Assembly: GCA_003559985.1 (NCBI GenBank)
Contig: PWJP01000165.1
Span: 1-12,508 of the forward strand
From: Saprospirales bacterium
GTDB taxonomy: Bacteria > Bacteroidota > Bacteroidia > Chitinophagales > Saprospiraceae
Length of the DNA: 12,508 nt
Direction: 5' to 3'
Below the pieces are notes generated by a model. It did not search any database. It saw only the letters and a program-made list of their open reading frames with translations, and had not been told where the DNA came from. The translations under genes and the position numbers were made by a program. Below are positions 7,070 through 12,508 of the stretch, one piece after another. Every line of letters begins with the position of its first letter. Positions within the stretch are counted from its first letter, which is position 1.

Positions 7070-8341
7070 TCACCTGAAAATGGTTTGATTTCTTTCAGGA
7101 CCCACGGAGACCAATTTTACCGGAATGTCCAATTCTCTTTCTAAAAATTGGATAAATTTTCCAGCCTGATCAGGCAGATCATTATAGGTTTTTAAGTGCT
7201 CCAGATCGTCATCCCATCCTTTGAATTCCAGGTACTTTATTTTGGCTATATCTGATTCTGCATCAAAGGGAAATTCACTGGTCCAATTGCCATTTTGGAG
7301 TTGGTAAGAGGTAGCAGCTTTAAAAGTTTTAACTGCGGATAGGACGTCCAATTTGGTTACGGTGAGTTCAGTTACTCCATTTATCATACAGACATATCTG
7401 AGTTGGGGTATGTCAACCCAGCCGCATCGCCTCTGTCTCCCGGTAGTTGCACCAAATTCCCTGCCCGCTTCCATAAGTTTTTCACCATCCTCGTCAAAAA
7501 GTTCTGTGGGGAAGGGTCCGCTACCAACTCTGGTGCAGTAGGCTTTTGTAATTCCCATAACGTTTCCGATTGCTGAAGGCGGCACCCCGAGACCATCACA
7601 AACTCCTGCGGTGATGGTATTGGATGAGGTTACAAAGGGATAGGTCCCGTAGGTGATGTCCAGCATAGTTCCCTGGGCTCCCTCGGCCAGAATTTTTTTG
7701 CCCTCACTCAGCATTTGAGACATGAAATATTCGCAGTTGACCAACTTCATATTTCTCATGTGGTCAATCGCTTTAAACCATTTTTCCTCTTCGCCGGCCA
7801 GGTCAAAATCCACATTGGGATACATGGATGCCAGGCCGAGGTGTTTTTCCCGCAGTTTTTCATACCTCGTTCTGAAGTCGTCTCTAAGAATGTCGCCAAC
7901 CCTAAGTCCGTTTCTGCCCGTTTTATCCATATAGGTAGGTCCTATTCCCCGCAGGGTGGAACCAATTTTTTCTTTACCCTTATGGGCCTCCGATCCGGCG
8001 TCGAGCATTCGGTGGGTGGGAAGAATGAGATGGGCCTTCAGCGCAACGTACAAATTGTCTCTGCAGTCCAGACCGGATTGCATCAGACCTTCAATTTCGC
8101 GCTGGAAAGTAATGGGGTCAATTACCACCCCGTTACCCACCAAATTGATGGTGTGTTTTCTGAATATTCCGGAGGGAATGGTGTGAAGAACGTGCTTTTG
8201 GTCACCAATTTCAATGGTATGCCCTGCATTTGGTCCACCCTGAAATCTGCATATTGCATCGTAATTCTCTGAGAGAAGGTCCACAATTTTTCCCTTACCT
8301 TCATCGCCCCATTGCAAACCTATCAATACGTCAACAGCCAT
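7070..8341 (-). CDS. purA: Adenylosuccinate synthetase
   Basis: A 423-residue enzyme, close to the family norm of about 430. It makes adenylosuccinate from IMP, aspartate and GTP, the first committed step from IMP to AMP in the cytoplasm. The GTP-binding loop GDEGKGK lies at 12-18 with the catalytic Asp13. NAGHT (38-42) carries the catalytic His41. GSTLRGIGPTY is in the IMP region near 147-157, TTGRQRRCGWVD contains the arginines of the aspartate loop, and SVGPERNQTI near the C-terminus is the guanine-binding segment. Everything needed for activity is present. It starts at the ATG at 8341, behind a perfect TAnnTTTG element about 26 bp upstream. It is the last of three same-strand genes (rel, Fur-family, purA), but the 206-bp gap and its own promoter suggest at least partly independent transcription. 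PurA is inhibited by (p)ppGpp in studied bacteria, so its position near rel is functionally coherent. Confidence 0.97.
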   Translation of the reverse strand: MAVDVLIGLQWGDEGKGKIVDLLSENYDAICRFQGGPNAGHTIEIGDQKHVLHTIPSGIFRKHTINLVGNGVVIDPITFQREIEGLMQSGLDCRDNLYVALKAHLILPTHRMLDAGSEAHKGKEKIGSTLRGIGPTYMDKTGRNGLRVGDILRDDFRTRYEKLREKHLGLASMYPNVDFDLAGEEEKWFKAIDHMRNMKLVNCEYFMSQMLSEGKKILAEGAQGTMLDITYGTYPFVTSSNTITAGVCDGLGVPPSAIGNVMGITKAYCTRVGSGPFPTELFDEDGEKLMEAGREFGATTGRQRRCGWVDIPQLRYVCMINGVTELTVTKLDVLSAVKTFKAATSYQLQNGNWTSEFPFDAESDIAKIKYLEFKGWDDDLEHLKTYNDLPDQAGKFIQFLERELDIPVKLVSVGPERNQTIFR

Positions 8342-8366
8342 TTAATTGTTAAATTGATTTGTGCCT

Positions 8367-8395
8367 CAAAGGTAAGTCACTTTGGACAGTTTACC
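8367..8395 (-). promoter_or_regulatory. purA promoter with overlapping imperfect palindrome
   Basis: On the minus strand TACCTTTG (8374-8367) is a perfect TAnnTTTG -7 element, 25 bases before the purA ATG. I find no clear TTG -33 box at normal spacing. The -7 element overlaps an inverted repeat whose outer arms GGTAA (8371-8375) and TTACC (8391-8395) are 25 bp end to end and extend by two G-T pairs. An operator there could block the promoter, but the arms are short. Confidence 0.5.
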
Positions 8396-8510
8396 TTTTT
8401 TCCTCATGCATTATTGACAAATATTCACTTTTTGGTGTAAAAAAAGAGGATGAGGTTGGGAAAAAAGGTCACTAATAATGGATGGTGGAAAATTTACTAT
8501 GGAAAATTGG

Positions 8511-8534
8511 CAGGTGAATTATACCTGATTCAGG
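8511..8534. repeat. Overlapping short inverted repeats downstream of the Fur-family gene
   Basis: CAGGT (8511-8515) pairs with ACCTG (8523-8527) over a 7-nt loop. The second arm also begins CCTGA-T-TCAGG (8524-8534), so the two structures are mutually exclusive. In the minus direction the first hairpin is followed by CCAATTTTCC, a weak T-run, so it could be the terminator of the rel/Fur-family unit. Apart from this and the purA promoter, nothing else stands out in the gap 8342-8547. Confidence 0.3.
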
Positions 8535-8547
8535 GTTGTGGCGGAAA

Positions 8548-9033
8548 TCAATCCTCTTTCGGATTTTTGTCACAGCTTTCACAAACGCCGTAGAGATTGA
8601 GGGCGTGGTGGGTAATTCGGAATTTCAGAATGTCGCCTATGATGTCTTTGATCTGTTGTATCCTGGGGTCGCAAAACTCCACAACCTTGCCGCATTTTTC
8701 ACAAATGAGATGGTCGTGTTGCTTGAAGCCGTATGACTTTTCATAGTGAGTGAGATTTTGGCCGAATTGTAGTTTTTTTACCAGATCGCAGTCAACAAGG
8801 ATCTCGAGGGTGTTGTAAACAGTCGCTCTGCTGACGCGGTAGTTCTGGTTTTTCATGTGGACGTAGAGAGACTCGGCATCAAAATGATCATCGCGGTTGT
8901 AAATTTCCTCCAGAATGGCAAAGCGTTCAGGCGTCTTTCTGAATTTGTTTTCCTCCAGAAAGTCTCTGAAAATATTTTTTACGGTTTCTGAAACCTTATC
9001 AGTTGACTGCTCCTTGTCTTTGGAAACTCCCAT
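8548..9033 (-). CDS. Fur-family metal-responsive transcriptional regulator
   Basis: A 161-residue protein with the full Fur layout: an N-terminal winged helix (about 20-90; recognition region RVSRATVYNTLEIL at 66-79) and a C-terminal dimerisation and metal domain. Structural zinc would be held by C111/C114 (CEKC) and C151/C154 (CESC). Candidate regulatory-metal ligands are H50, E98, the H106-D-H108 motif, E119, D122 and H142/H143. The position corresponding to the Asp that PerR uses for peroxide sensing appears to be Glu98, as in Fur, so iron or another metal is the likelier signal than peroxide; Zur cannot be excluded. The N-terminus is about 10-15 residues longer than typical Fur. It starts at an ATG 17 bases after the rel stop with no promoter between them, so it is very likely co-transcribed with rel. 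No convincing Fur-box palindrome was recognised nearby. Family certain, subtype not. Confidence 0.92.
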   Translation of the reverse strand: MGVSKDKEQSTDKVSETVKNIFRDFLEENKFRKTPERFAILEEIYNRDDHFDAESLYVHMKNQNYRVSRATVYNTLEILVDCDLVKKLQFGQNLTHYEKSYGFKQHDHLICEKCGKVVEFCDPRIQQIKDIIGDILKFRITHHALNLYGVCESCDKNPKED

Positions 9034-9050
9034 GGTTGATTTTCTAAACC

Positions 9051-11273
9051 TTAGTTGGTTCTGATAACGTTGGTAATGCCCTTAAGGTTTTTCAGTGTCC
9101 TGATGACTATCTCCATTTGGTTTTTGTTCATGACCAAAATGCTCATGTTGCCCTCAAAATATCCACCGGTCCCTTCAATATTGAATGACCGAATGTTTAA
9201 ACCGAGTTTGGAGGATATGGTGTTGGTGAGCCGCTCAATAACCCCCGGTCCGTCGTCAACTCCAATTATCTTGAGATTGACCTGAAAGGACTCTCCGATT
9301 TTATCCACCCACTCCGCTTTCATGACCCTGTAACCGTAGTTTGCCATTAGGTGGGTAGAGTTGGGGCAATTTGTCCTGTGAATCTTCAATCCCGATCCTG
9401 CGGTAAAAAAGGCAAATATGGGGTCGCCTTGCACGGGATTGCAACAGGTAGCCAGTGAGTAGTGGTACTGGTCTGCAGGTTCACCGTTTACAAGAATTTT
9501 ACTTGCGCTGTCTTTAGTGGTATAGCGATCCGAGGGGGCAATTTCTCCTTTTGACTCAGCTTTCTCCCGTTGGATCTCCACTTTTTTGTTTACTAAGTGG
9601 TGGTTTTCCACCCCAAATTTTTTCAGCTCAGCAAGGTCAAATTCTCCCTTGTAAATGTCGTAAAATAGTTCCGGGTGGTTGTTGTAGTTGAATTCTTTAA
9701 CCAGAAATTCAACGGCCTGGTCGAAGTCCACCTTCATATTCCTGAGCTTTCGCTCTAGTGCTTCTCTGCCAAACTCTCCCTTTTTGCGCTTTTCCTCCTT
9801 TAGAGAAGAGCGAATTTTTGACTTGGCCTTTCCGGTTTTCACCATTTTAATCCAATCGTCATTGGGCTTCTGGTTCTTATTGGTGGTGACATGGACCTGG
9901 TCGCCGTTTTGAAGCTCATACCCCATGGGCACGAGTTTGTTATTGACCTTGATGGCTGAAGCATGGTAGCCGATATCTGTGTGAATAGAAAAGGCAAAAT
10001 CCAAAGCCGTTGCTCCCTTTGGCAGAATCTTCATATCTCCCTTTGGGGTATAGACATAGACCTCCTCTTTAAATAGGTTGGTTTTGAAGTCCGAGAGGAA
10101 TTCAACCGGGTCTTCGTGGTCCTGGTCTTCGAGTATCTCCCGGATGTTGTCCAACCACATTTCATAGACATCCTTCTGGTTTTTGACACCTTTGTATTTC
10201 CAGTGGGCAGCAAATCCGCGCTCTGCAATCTCGTCCATTCGCTCTGTTCGGATTTGAATTTCCACATACCTTCCCTTTGGGCCTACAACCGTAGTGTGCA
10301 AAGATTCGTAGCCGTTGGATTTGGGAGTTGTGATCCAGTCTTTCAATCGCTCCGGAATAGGCGGGTGCACATCTGTTACTATAGAATAAATTTGCCAGCA
10401 AATATTTTTCTCCACATCCAGCGGAACGTCCACTATAATTCTGATGGCAAAAAGATCGTATATCTCCTCAAAATGGACGTTTTTCGTCTGGATTTTATTC
10501 CATATAGAAGAAATCGACTTTGGCCTGCCGGTAATGCGATAGGGTACATTGAGTTGCTCCAGTTTTTTGCGCAACGGACGGATAAACTCCTGAATGTATC
10601 TGTTTCGCTCGTTTTTTGACTGCTGCAGCTTGTCAGATATTTCCCTGTAGGTCTCCGGGTCGGTGATTCGCATACAGAGATCCTGAAATTCTACCCTTAT
10701 GTTATAGAGACCAAGCCTGTGGGCAAGTGGAGAATAAATGTAATTGGTCTCGGCTGCGATTTTAAGCTGCTTTTGATGAGGCATTGACCCGATGGTGCGA
10801 AGGTTGTGAAGCCTGTCCGCCATTTTGATAAGCACTACCCTGACATCCTCAATCAGTGTGGAGATTACCTTTTTAAAATTCTCCGCCTGGGGACTGTTGT
10901 AGCTATAAGTGCCATCAAGTTTGGTCAGGCCATCTACAATGCGAGCAATTTTATCACCAAATATTTCTCGTATCTCCTCCAGTGTAACGGGTGTATCCTC
11001 AACCACATCGTGCAACAGGGCGCAAATAATAGCTGTGGGCCCAAGTCCAATTTCGGCGGCACAAATCCGCGCTACCTCAATAGGATGCAGGACATACGGT
11101 TCACCCGACTTCCTGCGCTGGTCGGCATGTGCAGAAACTGCCATTTCATAAGCTCTTTTGATGTTGACCTTATCCTCGGGATGAACCTCAGTTTTGATGG
11201 ATCGCAACATCCGCCTGTAGGCTTTTTGAATCAGCAGCCTCTCGTCCTGTGCTATGGGTTTCGTTTCAGCCAT
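9051..11273 (-). CDS. rel: Bifunctional (p)ppGpp synthetase/hydrolase, RelA/SpoT family
   Basis: A 740-residue long RSH protein with all five expected regions. The HD hydrolase domain has H63, H88-D89 with VVED (HDVVED, 88-93) and MADRLHNL (151-158). The synthetase domain has GRPKSISSIWNK (249-260), RLKD (309-312), GYESLHT (321-327) and EIQIRT (338-343). RLKD fits the RxKD signature of bifunctional or Mn-type synthetases, against ExDD in monofunctional RelA. TGS spans about 402-465, followed by a helical region, the CC/zinc-finger domain with C610, C611, H632 and C636, and an ACT domain at about 663-740. Both catalytic centres look intact. The enzyme makes (p)ppGpp from GTP/GDP and ATP on stalled ribosomes and degrades it otherwise, driving the stringent response. 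It starts at the ATG at 11273, only about 11 bases after a consensus -7 element. It leads the unit rel - Fur-family gene, with purA next on the same strand. Confidence 0.96.
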   Translation of the reverse strand: MAETKPIAQDERLLIQKAYRRMLRSIKTEVHPEDKVNIKRAYEMAVSAHADQRRKSGEPYVLHPIEVARICAAEIGLGPTAIICALLHDVVEDTPVTLEEIREIFGDKIARIVDGLTKLDGTYSYNSPQAENFKKVISTLIEDVRVVLIKMADRLHNLRTIGSMPHQKQLKIAAETNYIYSPLAHRLGLYNIRVEFQDLCMRITDPETYREISDKLQQSKNERNRYIQEFIRPLRKKLEQLNVPYRITGRPKSISSIWNKIQTKNVHFEEIYDLFAIRIIVDVPLDVEKNICWQIYSIVTDVHPPIPERLKDWITTPKSNGYESLHTTVVGPKGRYVEIQIRTERMDEIAERGFAAHWKYKGVKNQKDVYEMWLDNIREILEDQDHEDPVEFLSDFKTNLFKEEVYVYTPKGDMKILPKGATALDFAFSIHTDIGYHASAIKVNNKLVPMGYELQNGDQVHVTTNKNQKPNDDWIKMVKTGKAKSKIRSSLKEEKRKKGEFGREALERKLRNMKVDFDQAVEFLVKEFNYNNHPELFYDIYKGEFDLAELKKFGVENHHLVNKKVEIQREKAESKGEIAPSDRYTTKDSASKILVNGEPADQYHYSLATCCNPVQGDPIFAFFTAGSGLKIHRTNCPNSTHLMANYGYRVMKAEWVDKIGESFQVNLKIIGVDDGPGVIERLTNTISSKLGLNIRSFNIEGTGGYFEGNMSILVMNKNQMEIVIRTLKNLKGITNVIRTN

Positions 11274-11283
11274 TTTAGTTTGA

Positions 11284-11313
11284 CAAACTTAGTTATTCAC
11301 TTGATTACAACAA
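11284..11313 (-). promoter_or_regulatory. Consensus Bacteroidota promoter for rel
   Basis: On the minus strand a TTG -33 box (11313-11311) is followed after 19 bp by TAAGTTTG (11291-11284), a perfect TAnnTTTG -7 element. Only ten bases separate the -7 box from the rel ATG. Initiation about 5-7 bases downstream of the box would leave a leader of just a few nucleotides, with no ribosome-binding site. Confidence 0.7.
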
Positions 11314-11367
11314 AAATAAGACCAATAATTTATCCGCTTAGTGTAAAAAATATTTTCCCCCGGCTTG

Positions 11368-11398
11368 TTGGCAGTTATTGAATATAAGCGTACCTTTG
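11368..11398 (+). promoter_or_regulatory. Consensus Bacteroidota promoter for tRNA-Leu
   Basis: TTG (11368-11370, within a TTGTTG repeat) is separated by 20 bp from TACCTTTG (11391-11398), a perfect TAnnTTTG -7 element. Initiation would be near 11404, about 48 bases before the mature tRNA. It diverges from the rel promoter; the two -33 boxes are about 55 bp apart. Confidence 0.72.
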
Positions 11399-11451
11399 CA
11401 TTCCTTTTAAGAAAACAGACGGGAAAGTTCCGTTTGGTTTGTTGTTAAAAT

Positions 11452-11534
11452 GCGGGTGTGGCGGAATTGGTAGACGCGCCAGACTTAGGATCTGGTGCCG
11501 CTGAGGCGTGGGGGTTCGAGTCCCCCCACCCGCA
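11452..11534 (+). tRNA. tRNA-Leu (anticodon UAG)
   Basis: An 83-nt tRNA with all arms. The acceptor stem pairs GCGGGTG (11452-11458) with CACCCGC (11527-11533), followed by discriminator A at 11534. The anticodon stem CCAGA/TCTGG closes the loop CTTAGGA, giving anticodon TAG (UAG in RNA) at 11486-11488, which reads CUA and other CUN leucine codons. The T arm is GGGGG-TTCGAGT-CCCCC. A long variable arm with GGTGCCGCTGAGGCGT (11494-11509) is typical of class II leucine tRNAs. The 3' CCA is not encoded, so it must be added afterwards. A T-rich trailer follows directly (11536-11547). Confidence 0.97.
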
Positions 11535-11535
11535 C

Positions 11536-11547
11536 TTTTTATTTTTT
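11536..11547 (+). terminator. T-rich trailer after tRNA-Leu, possible terminator
   Basis: Two T-runs (five T, one A, six T) begin two bases after the tRNA 3' end. With the preceding GC-rich T arm and acceptor strand they could terminate the tRNA transcript. No other dedicated hairpin precedes them, so termination may be partial, and read-through into tig is possible since tig has no clear promoter of its own. Confidence 0.4.
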
Positions 11548-11579
11548 CGCAGGGCTGGGTATCTGAAATCACCCCTGCG
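11548..11579 (+). repeat. Inverted repeat (hairpin) between tRNA-Leu and tig
   Basis: CGCAGGG (11548-11554) pairs perfectly with CCCTGCG (11573-11579), giving a GC-rich 7-bp stem around an 18-nt loop. An alternative 4-bp pairing, GGGT (11557-11560) with ACCC (11571-11574), competes for the same right arm. It follows the T-run instead of preceding one, so it is not a standard plus-strand terminator. It lies 55 bases upstream of the tig start, in what would be its leader if the transcript reads through. Function unknown. Confidence 0.45.
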
Positions 11580-11633
11580 CTACACCCACCAAATTATGCG
11601 GTTATTCCCGCTCCAAAAATCTTTAATTCTTTT

Positions 11634-12508
11634 ATGGAAATTTCCAGAAATAATGTGAGCCCCGAAATCGAACGCGTAACGTTGAAAATTTCAACAGACG
11701 ACTACTGGCCAGCCTACAAAAAGGAGCTCAACGATGTAGCTCGTAAAACCGACATGAAGGGTTTTCGAAAGGGGAAAACGCCTCTGGGATTCGTTCAAAA
11801 AACCCAGGGTCAATCTATCCTCTATCGAATCATTTTTGACATGATCAATAAGAAAATGGAGGAGTTCCTCAACAGCGAGGAACTTGAATTCTCCTTCAGC
11901 CCTATTCCCGCTGATACCCAAAAGTCGTTCACTTTTGATCCCAAGGACAAGGAGGATTACACCTTCGAATTTGACTTGCTCATTAGCCCGACTTTGGAAG
12001 ACTTTAAAGGCTGGGCCACCGACAACGAGTACGAATACCTGGTTGTCAAAGACATCGATGAGCGTATCGATGAAGAAATTGAGCACTTGAGGAGAAATAA
12101 TGCCGACCTCGAAGATGTGGAGGAGGTCGTGGTCGAAGATTCTACCGGAATTACTTTTGAGTTGAACCCCCCGGACGACCAGTCAGATCTACAACCCTTC
12201 AATATGAAATTCATTTGGAGTGAATTTTCACAGGAATTTAAGGAGAAACTCACCGCTAAAAAGGTGGGAGATGAAATCCATGGCACTATTGAAAAGGCCA
12301 TACTGGAACCCTACAGAGACAATGTGGTGAGTACATATGAGCGTAAAGTCAAGGAGCAGAGTGAAGAGGAGGATCCCGATGTTGTGTTGCCCGAAAACTT
12401 TTATTCAGTAAAGTGGACCTGGGCCATCGATGGTGTCTCGGTGAAAAAAATCCCGGAACTGAATGAGGACTTCCTTAAAAAAATATCTCCTCCTGAACAG
12501 CCCATCGA
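11634..12508 (+). CDS. tig: Trigger factor (partial, C-terminus beyond right edge)
   Basis: An open frame from the ATG at 11634 to the end of the window, 291 residues without a stop. Trigger factor binds the ribosome at the peptide exit and shields nascent chains. The ribosome-binding domain is clear: residues 1-110 contain KGFRKGKTP (42-50), the family's ribosome-docking loop. The middle region (about 155-245) occupies the place of the FKBP-like prolyl isomerase domain, but the usual GSGxFIPGFE active-site segment is absent, so isomerase activity is probably lost. As I recall, this is usual for Bacteroidota trigger factors. The following part is highly charged and helical, the start of the C-terminal chaperone arms. 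Normal length is about 430-450 residues, so roughly a third is missing. There is no clear -7 element in the 100 bases upstream, and co-transcription with tRNA-Leu is possible. In many bacteria clpP and clpX follow tig; that cannot be checked here. Confidence 0.9.
   Translation, partial: MEISRNNVSPEIERVTLKISTDDYWPAYKKELNDVARKTDMKGFRKGKTPLGFVQKTQGQSILYRIIFDMINKKMEEFLNSEELEFSFSPIPADTQKSFTFDPKDKEDYTFEFDLLISPTLEDFKGWATDNEYEYLVVKDIDERIDEEIEHLRRNNADLEDVEEVVVEDSTGITFELNPPDDQSDLQPFNMKFIWSEFSQEFKEKLTAKKVGDEIHGTIEKAILEPYRDNVVSTYERKVKEQSEEEDPDVVLPENFYSVKWTWAIDGVSVKKIPELNEDFLKKISPPEQPI

Noticed and set aside
7715..8272. 185-codon plus-strand frame
   Set aside because: It lies wholly antisense to purA, which is full length and unmistakable.
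8342..8547. Possible purine riboswitch or small RNA upstream of purA
   Set aside because: The predicted transcript start is about 20 nt before the ATG, too short for a riboswitch, and no conserved aptamer pattern was seen; only short inverted repeats are present.
10806..11381. 191-codon plus-strand frame reaching into the rel upstream region
   Set aside because: Antisense to the conserved hydrolase domain of rel and to its promoter; no family features.
11458..11658. Plus-strand frame of 66 codons whose product begins MAELVDAPDLGSG
   Set aside because: It is the well-known spurious translation of a leucine tRNA; its first half is the tRNA-Leu itself and it overlaps the tig start.
11691..12301. 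Minus-strand frames (11691-12086 and 11957-12301)
   Set aside because: Antisense shadows of the trigger factor gene.
1..12508. CRISPR arrays, insertion sequences, phage or defence genes
   Set aside because: No regularly spaced repeats, transposase motifs, terminal repeats or defence domains were found; gene content and base composition look like ordinary chromosome.

Overview
The window is a stretch of Bacteroidota chromosome carrying mostly core genes. No transposase, phage gene, CRISPR array or assembly-type break is visible. Four things point to the phylum. Several start sites have the Bacteroidota -7 promoter element TAnnTTTG instead of TATAAT. The lipoprotein combines a DTLxFDTVF-type N-terminal domain with a beta-helix and a choice-of-anchor-Q-like C-terminus. 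The trigger factor has the divergent Bacteroidota form. The order rel - Fur-family gene - purA also fits, as far as I recall. Base composition looks moderate, in the mid-40s % GC by eye, and even across the window. I cannot name a genus.

Layout, left to right. (1) 1-2091, minus strand: two family-2 glycosyltransferases joined by an ATGA overlap. The downstream one is a CesA-like membrane enzyme that runs off the left edge; the upstream one is a soluble DPM1/GtrB-like enzyme. (2) 2164-3684, plus strand: a beta-helix lipoprotein with a TTG start, divergent from the glycosyltransferases across 72 bp that hold two back-to-back -7 elements. (3) 3681-5006, minus strand: a UMF1/Atg22-like MFS transporter whose stop codon overlaps the lipoprotein stop. 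(4) 5108-6965, plus strand: rimK overlapping by 14 nt an AstE/aspartoacylase-like zinc hydrolase, a possible pair that adds and removes amino acids. (5) 7070-11273, minus strand, read right to left: a bifunctional (p)ppGpp synthetase/hydrolase (rel), a Fur-family regulator 17 nt downstream, then purA with its own promoter. (6) 11368-12508, plus strand: a near-perfect promoter, tRNA-Leu(UAG), and the first 291 codons of trigger factor (tig), which is cut by the right edge.

Functionally, block 5 links alarmone metabolism to adenine nucleotide synthesis. PurA uses GTP and is a known target of (p)ppGpp in other bacteria. Block 6 serves translation and nascent-chain folding, and block 4 probably modifies ribosomal protein S6 or a similar tail. 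I see no convincing new defence or mobile system. The most worthwhile leads are the rimK/hydrolase pair, the compact divergent promoters, and an unexplained hairpin between the tRNA and tig.
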